From Fuerstiella marisgermanici (GTDB lineage Bacteria > Planctomycetota > Planctomycetia > Planctomycetales > Planctomycetaceae): a stretch of DNA of 64,000 nucleotides. Under the pieces are notes generated by a model. That model was not told the DNA's origin. It saw only the letters and a list, made by a program, of their open reading frames with translations, and did no database searches. The position numbers and the translations under genes were made by a program. Each line of letters starts with the position of its first letter. Within the stretch, counting starts at the first letter, position 1. The stretch covers positions 6,419,001 to 6,483,000 of the forward strand of contig NZ_CP017641.1 of the NCBI RefSeq assembly GCF_001983935.1. The letters run 5' to 3'. Below, one piece after another: positions 18,844 through 27,741 of this stretch.

Positions 18844-21675
18844 ATGACCGAATCAACTGCGACCAGCCTTTGCCCCACCTGCAATGGCGAGATGCTGTCA
18901 AAAGACGGTCAGGAATTCTGCCCGGCCTGCCTGCTGCAACAAGGGATGCAGGACTCCACATTCGGTGGTAATCCGGCTTTGCAAAACTGGACACCACCGC
19001 CCATTGATCAACTGGTCAGCCGGTTTCCGAACCTCGACATCGAATCGCTGCTGGGGCAGGGCGGGATGGGAGCCGTCTACAAGGTTCGCCAGAAGGAACT
19101 CGACCGACCAGCCGCGTTAAAAATTCTTCCGGAAGCTGTCGCCAGCGATCCGAGTTTCACCGAACGATTCCTGCGAGAAGCTCGGCTGCTGGCTTCGTTG
19201 TCGCATCCGCACATCGTCACCGTCTATGAATTCGGTGAACGTGACGGGCTGTACTTCATCCTGATGGAGTACGTCGACGGAGTCACGCTGCGGCAGGCAT
19301 CGCTGGCCGACCCGATCAAGCGACTGGCTCCGGCCGAAGCGTTGGAAGTCGTCGGACAACTTTGCGACGCGCTGCAGTTCGCTCACGACGAAGGCGTCGT
19401 GCATCGCGACATCAAGCCGGAAAACATCCTTATCGACAAGCGTGGTCGAGTTAAAATTGCGGACTTCGGACTGGCTCGACTGCTGGGCAAACCGGCCGAC
19501 CTTCCGACACTCACCAGAACTCATCAACTGATGGGCACGCCGACATACATGGCTCCGGAACAGATCGAAGGCCAGCCGGTCATCGATCATCGAGCGGACA
19601 TCTATTCGCTGGGCGTCGTGTTTTACGAACTGCTGACCGGCGAACTTCCACTGGGAAGGTTTCAGGCACCGTCGGAAAAAGTTCAACTGGATGCGCGGCT
19701 GGACGAGGTCGTGTTTCGCACGTTAGAAAAAGAACCGAGTCGCCGCTATCAGCACGCCAGCGACGTTCGCACCGATATGAATGCGATCAACGCAGCTCGT
19801 GCGACTGCGGCCGCAGACGCCAGCCGTTTCAACGGTTCGAATCTCGCATCGCGCAGCGTGCGTTTGCTGATTGTGTGTTGGGCATTTGTGGGTACGACAC
19901 TCGCATTGTATGTGATGGGCATTGGCGAGACGGATCAGCAGTTGGCCATCGGGGTAGCCGTCGCGGCGCTCACCGGTGCGCTACTACAGGTTCATCGCGC
20001 AGCGCCCGGACGTTGGAAGCGGCTTAATTTTGCGGCGGGGTTCGTTCTGGGGGCAGTGCTACCCGCATTGTTGCTGTGGGCCACGTTCAACAATTTGCGG
20101 AGACTGCAGGACTACGAAAAACAGATGGCTGATGTGCGAGCCCAACGACTTGAAGCACGCGCCCTCGATCTTGACAGGCAACTGAGGGATGCAAAGCGGC
20201 AACTGAGTGAGGGCGGTGGCATCGGAATGGGCGAAACGGGAATGGGCGGACTTGGTGGCATGGAAGGCATGATGGGCGGCGGCATGGGTGATTATGCCCC
20301 AGGAATGGGCGGCGGCATGATGGCAGGCGGACCGGGCGGGATGGCCGCAGATAGCTATGACAGCGGTAGCTATGATATGGGCATGGGAATGGATTATGGT
20401 GGTTTTGGCATGGGAATGGGTGGCCCACCCCGTCCCGCCATCCTCATCGAAGGCACGGAAGCCTGGCTGTCCCCCATGGTGCAAGGATTCACCAACGAGC
20501 AGCGCATCATGGTCAGCGAGATCCTCACCGACACCCATCAGAAATATTTGCAGCTCGAATCCGACTACTCCAAAATCACCGTCGGCAAGGATGATTCGGT
20601 TACCACCACAATCTATCTCTTCTACAACGAATGGGAGCGGCTGGAAAACGAACTCTGGACGCGGCTGGACGAAGCCGTCGACGTGAAACAGCAACGCATC
20701 CTCCGGCAAAAGCTAAAGCCCGAGTACTGGCGAGATGCAGAGCACTCACTACCCGGCCTGCTCGGCTGGCGACCATCCATTTCTGAGACCGCACCACTGG
20801 GAGAATTCGCCGTCGATGCCACGGTACGGCTGCGCCGAGTCGGAAAATGGGTCGAAGCAGAGATCGCGGGCAATCCGGGCAAGAAAGAGGCTCGCGTGAT
20901 CCCAAGTTCCCCGGAACTGTCGGAGGAACTGCTTCGTTTTAACCATGAAAACACACCATACCTTGCCATCAAAAACGCGCGGTCCGCGCTTGCTCGGGAA
21001 GACTGGAAAACGCTGATCGAACAGTTCACGCCACTCGCTCGGTTCGATGTGTGGACCGGTTTCGCAAAAACACTTGAAGGGGAAGGCCGGAAGTATGAGC
21101 AAGCCACTGCTCAACAGGCGTTCGAATTGGTCGCCAAGCATCCGTCGTTTACTGTGATCCAGCCCGACTTTTACACTCGCATTCTGGAAATGGGGAATGG
21201 CGTCACGACTGTTGGGGACCGCCTTCGCGAACAGGCTTATCAGTCAGCAGGGGCCGTAGCAGACAATATCCCACGCTTTCCCGGCTATTCCGACAGAGCG
21301 GCGGCTGTCCGCCCGCAGTTGCACACGTTCGAAGACGGAGCAACCGAATATCTGCTGCTGACGGTCATGCTGATGAATCAGGCACTCGGAAAGCCGGGCC
21401 TGCCGATCTTTGAGACCGACAACTTCGAATCGACCGTGGATGAGCAGGACGGAATCTCTGCGAAGGGAACAATCCAACTGGCGGACAAATCTCCGATACC
21501 GCTGGTGTTCCGCCGGGTCGACAACAACTGGAAGATCGACGGCATTCTCACGCCCGAAACGTCCGTACTCATGCTCGACCCTGAACCCGAGTCCACCGGT
21601 GACGCCGAACAGACGAACGGCGACGAGGCGTCAGCCGCTGACTCCGCCAACGAACCCGAATCGAATCAACCATAG
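18844..21675 (+). CDS. Membrane-anchored Ser/Thr protein kinase with Gly/Met-rich linker
   Basis: About 943 residues from the ATG at 18844, which follows gggagaag; an upstream in-frame ATG exists at 18820. Order of parts: a zinc ribbon (CPTC ... CPAC at 10-29), a Hanks kinase (GQGGMGAVYKV, HRDIKPEN, IADFGLA, APEQ at roughly 70-330), three hydrophobic segments at about 340-420, a short coiled coil, then a stretch of some 80 residues made almost only of Gly, Met, Asp and Tyr, and a C-terminal domain of about 400 residues that I do not recognise. All kinase catalytic motifs are canonical. Divergent from the ECF factor at 17962-18702. Confidence 0.92.
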   Translation: MTESTATSLCPTCNGEMLSKDGQEFCPACLLQQGMQDSTFGGNPALQNWTPPPIDQLVSRFPNLDIESLLGQGGMGAVYKVRQKELDRPAALKILPEAVASDPSFTERFLREARLLASLSHPHIVTVYEFGERDGLYFILMEYVDGVTLRQASLADPIKRLAPAEALEVVGQLCDALQFAHDEGVVHRDIKPENILIDKRGRVKIADFGLARLLGKPADLPTLTRTHQLMGTPTYMAPEQIEGQPVIDHRADIYSLGVVFYELLTGELPLGRFQAPSEKVQLDARLDEVVFRTLEKEPSRRYQHASDVRTDMNAINAARATAAADASRFNGSNLASRSVRLLIVCWAFVGTTLALYVMGIGETDQQLAIGVAVAALTGALLQVHRAAPGRWKRLNFAAGFVLGAVLPALLLWATFNNLRRLQDYEKQMADVRAQRLEARALDLDRQLRDAKRQLSEGGGIGMGETGMGGLGGMEGMMGGGMGDYAPGMGGGMMAGGPGGMAADSYDSGSYDMGMGMDYGGFGMGMGGPPRPAILIEGTEAWLSPMVQGFTNEQRIMVSEILTDTHQKYLQLESDYSKITVGKDDSVTTTIYLFYNEWERLENELWTRLDEAVDVKQQRILRQKLKPEYWRDAEHSLPGLLGWRPSISETAPLGEFAVDATVRLRRVGKWVEAEIAGNPGKKEARVIPSSPELSEELLRFNHENTPYLAIKNARSALAREDWKTLIEQFTPLARFDVWTGFAKTLEGEGRKYEQATAQQAFELVAKHPSFTVIQPDFYTRILEMGNGVTTVGDRLREQAYQSAGAVADNIPRFPGYSDRAAAVRPQLHTFEDGATEYLLLTVMLMNQALGKPGLPIFETDNFESTVDEQDGISAKGTIQLADKSPIPLVFRRVDNNWKIDGILTPETSVLMLDPEPESTGDAEQTNGDEASAADSANEPESNQP

Positions 21676-22438
21676 TCGCAGCAAAGTACGGCGACAAATG
21701 CGTCAATCGCGATTGCCGAATCCGTTGCCCGCACAGCGATGAGAGACTCAAATCATCGCCGCTTCCGCAAGGAAACAGGCACGGTTCACAACAGGCTGTG
21801 CTGGCCTGATGCACAAGGCGGAATTTGGGCGGTTTGATATCCCGGGATGTCAAACATTTGCCGCGCCGCTGTGCGACCATCCTGCGATTCGCCCAGAGGG
21901 CGGTAGCACTTAGCCGTCGGTGTCAGCCGACGGAAGGTGGCCCCGATCGCCGACTCACAGCCCCGAACGGGGCGACAGCAGTTTCTACACGGACTGCGCG
22001 ATCCCGACCCGCTATCGCCCCATTCGGGGCTCTGTCATCGTGCATGCGGGCGTTCCTCGGGCTGACGCCCGAGGCTATGTGCTTTGCCCCATCCGGGGCA
22101 GCTTCAGCGCAACAAGTCTCAATCTGTAGTTGCAAACTGTGCATCAGGCCAGCTTGTGTAGCCTCCCGCGCTGATGACGTTTAGGACATGCTACGACGGC
22201 GGGAACTTCCCGGGAATCGCCAGTTCTCGGCAAATAGAAATAATGGCGGTGCGGTTCATCACAAACCACCGGCTCGTTCAATGACATCACGAACAAGCGG
22301 TGTTGGAATGTGCCCGCTCATTTCCGGCCGCGTTCGGCGACTTCAGCACGTAGCTTCATGAGCGAAAGCATGTCAGATAACTCGGTTAGTACCTGCGCTT
22401 CCTCGCGTTCCGAATCGTCTGCCCAATTCACAGGTCGG
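21676..22438. other. Intergenic stretch with palindromic repeat element
   Basis: No convincing gene. Its middle holds the repeat element described at 21905-22105. The 3' part (22110-22438) has a possible small minus-strand frame ending at 22318 that overlaps the amidohydrolase end; I could not support it. Confidence 0.6.
21905..22105. repeat. Palindromic intergenic repeat, family A, copy 1
   Basis: Modules in order: gcacttagccgtcggtgt with its hairpin partner cagccgacgg, ccccgaacggggcgacag, cgctatcgccccattcgggg, then ctcgggctgacgcccgag and gccccatccggggc. The same modules in the same order occur at 56120-56317. Each module is a small palindrome. It is non-coding and probably a dispersed element. 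Confidence 0.7.
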
Positions 22439-24031
22439 CTATTCCGTGTCCGCCGTTGACGGCGTTGGTTCTTCAAAACGTAGCGCTTTGCCCGCCAAAG
22501 CTCCTGTGAAACTGCCGGCGCTGATGGCGGGAACTCCGTTGACGAAGACATAGCGGATGCCGCTGCTGTAACGGTGCGGATCGTCGAACGTGGCTTCGTC
22601 CTTCAATCGTTTTGGGTCGAAGACGGTGATGTCCGCCATCAGGTCTTCTTTGATCAGTCCTCGGTCTCGCATTCGCAGGATTTCGGCGGGCAGGCCGGTC
22701 ATGCTGCGGACAGCGACTTCCAGCGAAAGCACTTCTTCCTGTAGAGCATAGTGTCCCAGCTTGCGAGGGAACGTGCCGTAGTTGCGCGGGTGAGGGCGGT
22801 CAGCTCCTGGCAGGTACGCTCGACCATCAGATGCCGTGGCGACCCAGTCGATTGCCATGATATGTCGCACGTCGTCTTCATTCATGCTGAAGTTAACGAT
22901 AGACGCGTCTCCACCCCTAAAGATCTCCAGCGCGATATCGACGGCAGGCCTGTCTTCAGCCTTTGCGATGTCGGCGAGACTCTTTCCAACCCACGACGGG
23001 TTCGGTTTGTAGCGAGCAATCCGTACGGCCGCTCCGTCGTCTCGCTTCGTAATCGCTTTGCGAATGGTTTCCTTGAGCCGGGGTCCGGTTTCGGTATCGT
23101 CCAGCCGTTTGATCAATTGTTTGTTGCCGCCCGCGCGAGCGGAACTGGGCAGCAGGGTGGCTCCCAGCGACGTGCTGGACGCAACATACGGGTACTGGTC
23201 GGCGGTCACATTTCGACCAGCTTCGCGTTCTTTTGCAATCATTCGAGCGGCTTCGCGCACCAACCCCCATGCATCTCGACCACTTGATTTGAAGTGCGAA
23301 ATATGGACCGGCAGGGCAGCGTCCCGGCCAATTTGCAGAGCTTCATCCACCGACTTCAACACACCCGTGCCTTCGCCGCGAATGTGGCTGGCGTAGATGC
23401 CGCCGTGCTTCGCTACGACTTTCGCGATGGCCGTAATTTCTTCTGTGGAAGCGTACGAGCTGGGCACGTAGATCAGTCCCGTCGACATGCCCCACGCTCC
23501 GTCCTGCATGGCCTTTTCCGCCAGGTCCAGCATCTCCTGAAGCTGGCTGTCGTCCGGCTGAATGTTGTCTGATCCGAGCACTCGCCTGCGAAGCGATCCC
23601 TGAGGTATCAGGTGAGCGATATTCGGGCCGGCTCCGTGGTCGTCGATCTTCTTGTAGTAGCTGCCCGTGACGACGGGACCGCTGCCGCAATTTCCGGTGA
23701 CCAGCGTGGTGCAACCCTGAGTCAGATAGTTGACCGCCGCTCGCGTTTCCGGCTTTGTGATCGGCGTGTCAGAATGATTATGCAGATCAATAAAGCCGGG
23801 GCAGACAATCAGGCCCGTGCAGTCAATCACCCAGGGAGCCGTAGCATTCAGATCAGGACCGACGGCTACAATTTTGTCGTCAGAAATCGCAACGTCCGCC
23901 AGCCTTCGTTCAGCGCCGGAACCATCAATGACGGTGCCACCTTTCAACACGATATCAGCTTCGATCGGTTGAGCGTGCGACGAAGACAGTGCCAGAAAAA
24001 GCACATAACAAAACGTAACAATACGCGACAT
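22439..24031 (-). CDS. D-aminoacylase-like amidohydrolase (N-acyl-D-amino-acid deacylase family), secreted
   Basis: Start at 24031 (MSRIVTFCYVLFLALSSSHA), a clear signal peptide; the upstream open frame belongs to a repeat. The body begins DIVLKGGTVIDGSG and has metal-site motifs FIDLHNHSD, TGNCGSG, YASHIRGEG and HISHFKSSG, with the closing pattern ADITVFDPKRL...YVFVNG, all typical of the amidohydrolase D-acylase branch. About 530 residues. Likely substrate: N-acylated D-amino acids, perhaps from cell-wall peptides; the exact substrate cannot be read from sequence. A single gene, not in an operon. Confidence 0.88.
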   Translation of the reverse strand: MSRIVTFCYVLFLALSSSHAQPIEADIVLKGGTVIDGSGAERRLADVAISDDKIVAVGPDLNATAPWVIDCTGLIVCPGFIDLHNHSDTPITKPETRAAVNYLTQGCTTLVTGNCGSGPVVTGSYYKKIDDHGAGPNIAHLIPQGSLRRRVLGSDNIQPDDSQLQEMLDLAEKAMQDGAWGMSTGLIYVPSSYASTEEITAIAKVVAKHGGIYASHIRGEGTGVLKSVDEALQIGRDAALPVHISHFKSSGRDAWGLVREAARMIAKEREAGRNVTADQYPYVASSTSLGATLLPSSARAGGNKQLIKRLDDTETGPRLKETIRKAITKRDDGAAVRIARYKPNPSWVGKSLADIAKAEDRPAVDIALEIFRGGDASIVNFSMNEDDVRHIMAIDWVATASDGRAYLPGADRPHPRNYGTFPRKLGHYALQEEVLSLEVAVRSMTGLPAEILRMRDRGLIKEDLMADITVFDPKRLKDEATFDDPHRYSSGIRYVFVNGVPAISAGSFTGALAGKALRFEEPTPSTADTE

Positions 24032-24075
24032 GAATAACTCCGGCTGATAAGTGACGAGTGGTGGCAGTCTAATCC

Positions 24076-24206
24076 GACTGTCCCAGGTTGACAAAACTCC
24101 TGTGCTTGTGAGCGGCAAGGCGCTAGCCGCCGGCATCGGTTCGCCAATGTTTCCATTGCCAAGACCCGCGGCTAGCGCCTTGCGGCTCATATAACCTGGG
24201 ACGGTC
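24076..24206. mobile_element. 131-bp MITE-like palindromic element
   Basis: Outer inverted arms gactgtcccaggtt (24076-24089) and aacctgggacggtc (24193-24206) match at 13 of 14 positions. Inner arms gagcggcaaggcgctagccg (24110-24129) and cggctagcgccttgcggctc (24169-24188) match at 19 of 20. There is no coding capacity. The nested layout suggests a non-autonomous element or a structured RNA. It lies between two genes transcribed on the minus strand. Confidence 0.65.
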
Positions 24207-24232
24207 GAACGAAGGTCAGACCACCGCGATCA

Positions 24233-24913
24233 TTATTCCGACAACGCCTCTAAACGCCAATCGATTGGCAACATGTCGTGTTCTTCCAACCACGAATTGA
24301 TTTTCGAAAACGGCCGACTGCCAAAGAAACCTCGCCGCGCAGAAAGCGGTGAAGGGTGAGGCGACTGGATGACCAAATGACGGCTATCAATGAGGTCCGC
24401 CTTTTTCTGAGCTGGTTTGCCCCACAGCACAAACGCGACGGCCGGAAGTTCGTTGACGCACGCAATGATGCGGTCCGTGAATTCTTCCCAACCCTGTTTC
24501 CGATGTGAGTTTGCTTCGTGGGCTCGCACGGTCAGCACCGTGTTCAACAACAGCACTCCCTGCTTCGCCCAGGCTTCCAGGCAACCGTGTTCAGCTGGCG
24601 GGATTTCAAGATCGGCCTGCAGTTCTTTGAACATGTTACGCAGCGACGGCGGAATCTTGATGCCGCGTTGCACAGAAAAGCTTAAGCCATGAGCCTGGCC
24701 ATCATCGTGATACGGATCCTGCCCCAAAATCAGGACGCGAACGTCATTCAGCGGAGTCAGCCGCAGCGCATTGAACACATCATCTTCGCGCGGGAACACG
24801 TCGTGGGATTGACGTTCCCGCGACACGAATTGCTGCAACTGCTGAAACCGTGATTGAGAGAATTCATCAGCTAGCGACGTTCGCCAACAGTCGGGGAGGT
24901 TATCGACATTCAT
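24233..24913 (-). CDS. ung: Uracil-DNA glycosylase, family 1
   Basis: Removes uracil from DNA to start base-excision repair. 226 residues. Catalytic water-activating loop GQDPYHDDGQAHGLSF, the LLLNTVLTV uracil pocket, and the HPSPLSARRGFFGSRPFS leucine/His loop are all present. It is the last gene of a tight minus-strand cluster with the alkyltransferase-like gene (21-base gap) and the exonuclease gene, pointing to a DNA-maintenance operon. Confidence 0.97.
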   Translation of the reverse strand: MNVDNLPDCWRTSLADEFSQSRFQQLQQFVSRERQSHDVFPREDDVFNALRLTPLNDVRVLILGQDPYHDDGQAHGLSFSVQRGIKIPPSLRNMFKELQADLEIPPAEHGCLEAWAKQGVLLLNTVLTVRAHEANSHRKQGWEEFTDRIIACVNELPAVAFVLWGKPAQKKADLIDSRHLVIQSPHPSPLSARRGFFGSRPFSKINSWLEEHDMLPIDWRLEALSE

Positions 24914-24934
24914 TTCGGCAGCTTATCGAAACGG

Positions 24935-25261
24935 TCAACTCTTTGCGCGGCGCTTTGGTTGCCATCGGTATTCGTTGAGATCAATGCGATCCGTTTCGCT
25001 GAAGACAACGCCTTCGCCTTCCAACAGAAAACGCTGCAGGCCTTCGAACGTCGACGAATCCCGTTCGCTGATCCGCCCCAGAGAATTCACGACTCGCTGC
25101 CACGGGACGCCGGAATCGTCCGGCAGCGACTTCAGCACGGTACCGACCTGTCGCGCGTTCTTTGGCAAACCTGCCAGTGAGGCGACCTGACCGTAAGTCG
25201 CGACTTTGCCTGGCGGAATGCGTCGAACGACGGCCGTAATCTTCGCAGCAGCGGTAGACAT
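24935..25261 (-). CDS. Alkyltransferase-like protein (ATL), MGMT family without the active cysteine
   Basis: 108 residues from 25261 (MSTAAAKITAVVRRIPPGKV). Helix-turn-helix and binding-channel motifs of O6-methylguanine methyltransferase are present (PPGKVATYGQVASLAG, NARQVG, RVVNSLGRIS), but the catalytic PCHRV is PWQRV here, so it cannot take up an alkyl group. Such ATL proteins bind O6-alkylguanine and pass it to nucleotide-excision repair. An upstream Met at 25324 would overlap the end of the exonuclease gene. Confidence 0.9.
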   Translation of the reverse strand: MSTAAAKITAVVRRIPPGKVATYGQVASLAGLPKNARQVGTVLKSLPDDSGVPWQRVVNSLGRISERDSSTFEGLQRFLLEGEGVVFSETDRIDLNEYRWQPKRRAKS

Positions 25262-25307
25262 ACACTGTCTCACACGTGACGTTGGCGGACCGGCTTTCGC
25301 CAGCGCC

Positions 25308-26213
25308 TCACTCCGTACTTTCATCCACAGGTGCGAGCGTTTCAGCGTCTTCTGTCACTTCATTTTGATGCGTGGCGTCTGCTTCTGCCGACGCCGCCTT
25401 CGCCGCTGCTTCCTGTTCCATGCGGCGGTCCCAGTATTCAAGGTAGTGTTCATAAGCCGGATGGTCGTCCGCCTGCGACTTCAGCATTTCGCGAGTGTCA
25501 TCCACCAGAATCTGTTCATCCTCAAGCGACAGGCGACCAATTAGAACTCGACTTCGCAGAAACACGAAGTAGGTGTCCAGCACGTCGCAGCGACAGTAGT
25601 CGTTAATCTTGTCGGCCTGGCCATCGAAGTACAGTCCCTGCACCTGAGACCCATCAATGCCCGATTTGCCTGGCTTGTAAATCAGATTCGATATCAGATT
25701 CAGCCCGCCGTTCACACGCATCGCGCTGAAGTTGGAGAACAGGTCCTGCAGATCCAGATGCCGATCGATGTTGTACCGGTTTCGCGCCTGCTCGAATGAA
25801 CGCGATTCGACGTTGAACCAGGCGGGCAGACTGATACCGTGCCGAAACGCGCCCAGTTCCATCACGGGCAGGTCGTAACCGCGGCCGTTGAAAGTCACGA
25901 AGGTTGGCTTGCCGTAGTGTTCCCAGCCCTGCCAAAAACGACGGATGATTTGCTCAGGACGAAAATGCGGCGGGTCCAGCACCGTCAAATCCAGCATCCG
26001 AAAATCGGCCGCCACTTTGGCGACGGCGACAGAAATCGGGTTCACAAAGGTGGGCGGAATCACGTCGCGGCCCGTTTGTTCCAGAAGATCGGCCTGGTAC
26101 CGTTCAATCGCCTCGCGCGGCGTCAGTTCTTCGTCCGGATAACGAACTCGCTGAATCAAGTCGCCGTCGCCCACAGCTTCCACGTCAAAGATGAGGTACC
26201 GTACGTCGCTCAT
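25308..26213 (-). CDS. Predicted 3'-5' exonuclease, PolB-like DEDD family
   Basis: Start at 26213 ([19 protein letters not shown]), preceded by aaaggtaag; the frame is open further upstream but that stretch is repeat-like. DEDD exonuclease motifs: D and E in IFDVEAVGD, the second motif in [17 protein letters not shown], and the third in [20 protein letters not shown]. This resembles the stand-alone PolB proofreading-domain family of unknown cellular role. An acidic, Ala-rich tail ends the protein. It is the first gene of the repair cluster and is divergent from moxR. Confidence 0.86.
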   Translation of the reverse strand: MSDVRYLIFDVEAVGDGDLIQRVRYPDEELTPREAIERYQADLLEQTGRDVIPPTFVNPISVAVAKVAADFRMLDLTVLDPPHFRPEQIIRRFWQGWEHYGKPTFVTFNGRGYDLPVMELGAFRHGISLPAWFNVESRSFEQARNRYNIDRHLDLQDLFSNFSAMRVNGGLNLISNLIYKPGKSGIDGSQVQGLYFDGQADKINDYCRCDVLDTYFVFLRSRVLIGRLSLEDEQILVDDTREMLKSQADDHPAYEHYLEYWDRRMEQEAAAKAASAEADATHQNEVTEDAETLAPVDESTE

Positions 26214-26401
26214 TTTCTTACCTTTCATCTTTCTGTCATAATCCGGAGGCTGGTGCCTCAGACCATTCGAGCTGACGCTCGGAAGCGCCCCCGCTGGTCG
26301 CTCTGCAATCAAAAAACTCAACGTAAACAATGGGTCGCCTGAAAGCGAACCCGCTGGCCCGCCACCACAGTTCTTCCAGACCAACGTCATCCGGAACCCG
26401 C

Positions 26402-27475
26402 ATGTCAGATCGTCCCGCAAAGCGTACCAACACCAGTGAAGATGTTGCACCAGAACGACTGGAAGAACAGGCAATTCGCGGATTGACCGCCGCCTACCAG
26501 CGAATGCGCCAGGAAATTGGCAAAGTCATTATCGGTCAGGACGAAGTGGTCGACGAACTGCTGATCGCCATGTTCTGCCGCGGTCATTGCCTGCTGGTGG
26601 GTGTCCCGGGGCTCGCGAAGACACTCTTGTGCAGCACTATCGCGTCCATTCTGCAGCTCGCGTTTCGCCGCATTCAGTTTACGCCCGACCTGATGCCGTC
26701 AGACATCACCGGTACAGACGTTTTACAGGACGACGCAGAAACTGGTCGCAAGACGTTTCAGTTTATTCAGGGCCCGCTGTTTACCAACGTGTTGCTCGCG
26801 GACGAAATTAACCGCACGCCCCCGAAGACTCAGGCCGCACTGCTGGAAGCCATGCAGGAACGACACGTGACAGTCGGGTCCAGCACCTACCGCCTGCCGG
26901 ATCCCTTCTTCACACTCGCCACGCAAAACCCAATCGAACAGGAAGGCACGTATCCTCTGCCAGAAGCACAGCTCGACCGCTTCATGTTCAACGTGTTGGT
27001 ACGGTACCCGACAGCGGCCGAAGAGCTTCGCATTCTGAAACAAACGACGGGCAACGAAAAACCGGAACTCACCCCAGTACTGACCGGCAAACAAATTCAG
27101 GCGCTGCAGGAAGTGGTTCGTCGAGTCCCCTGTGCCGAATACAATTTCATCTACGCTCGCGATTTGGTGCGCGCCACTCGACCCAAAGAAGAAGAATCAC
27201 CCCCCTTTATCAAAGAACTCGTAAGCTGGGGCGCCGGTCCGCGAGCAGGCCAGTATCTGATTCTGGGAGCTCGCGCGCGAGCGCTGCTGGAAGGCCGCTT
27301 TCACGTAACGACAGACGATATCAAGTACGTCGCCAAGCCGGTCCTGCGACACCGAATCATGACCACGTTTCAAGCCGACAGCCAGGGAATCACTCCCGAC
27401 GACGTGATCGAGCGGCTTCTGAAATTCGTCCCCGTCGAACTGCACGAACAAGCGCGCAAGCGCACGGGCAAGTAG
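26402..27475 (+). CDS. MoxR-family AAA+ ATPase
   Basis: 357 residues from 26402; the frame opens earlier at 26330. Walker A GVPGLAKT, Walker [21 protein letters not shown], sensor 1 [21 protein letters not shown] and the C-terminal lid are all canonical for the MoxR branch. Family members act as chaperones that assemble or activate metalloenzymes or VWA-domain complexes. The usual downstream DUF58/VWA partners are not present; the gene is followed by repeats. Divergent from the exonuclease gene. Confidence 0.94.
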   Translation: MSDRPAKRTNTSEDVAPERLEEQAIRGLTAAYQRMRQEIGKVIIGQDEVVDELLIAMFCRGHCLLVGVPGLAKTLLCSTIASILQLAFRRIQFTPDLMPSDITGTDVLQDDAETGRKTFQFIQGPLFTNVLLADEINRTPPKTQAALLEAMQERHVTVGSSTYRLPDPFFTLATQNPIEQEGTYPLPEAQLDRFMFNVLVRYPTAAEELRILKQTTGNEKPELTPVLTGKQIQALQEVVRRVPCAEYNFIYARDLVRATRPKEEESPPFIKELVSWGAGPRAGQYLILGARARALLEGRFHVTTDDIKYVAKPVLRHRIMTTFQADSQGITPDDVIERLLKFVPVELHEQARKRTGK

Positions 27476-27484
27476 CCGGGATGC

Positions 27485-27741
27485 CCCGGCGGGCGGTTGG
27501 CGTGATGGCAGCGGAAGCGCCGGCGGTGCTCCCGTTGGTCGCGGAGGGGGGCTGATTTACGGAGTTCAGCTATGCAGGATGGTCGTTCCGTTATTCTGCT
27601 TTCAGTCAATCCACGGAGTATGCAGCTGACTCACTTCGCCACGTCGCATCTCCCGCGACCAACGGGAGCCCCGCCGGCGCTTCAGCCCACACACCGTCAC
27701 CCGGCCACCACGCCAACCGCCCGCCGGTGCTCACCGGCCTA
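27485..27741. repeat. GC-rich imperfect inverted repeat, family B, copy 1
   Basis: The left arm (27485-27545, containing gggcggttggcgtg, gaagcgccggcgg and ctcccgttggtcgcgg) is repeated in complement at 27651-27738. The right arm also resembles 55801-55855 (caccgtcac..caccacgccaa.cgcccgccggtg). No gene lies in the space. The arms flank the convergent ends of moxR and the DUF1501 gene. Confidence 0.65.

Noticed and set aside
22318-22551. Small minus-strand frame overlapping the amidohydrolase 3' end
   Set aside because: It shares 113 bases with a certain gene in another frame, and no start, ribosome-binding site or family supports it.
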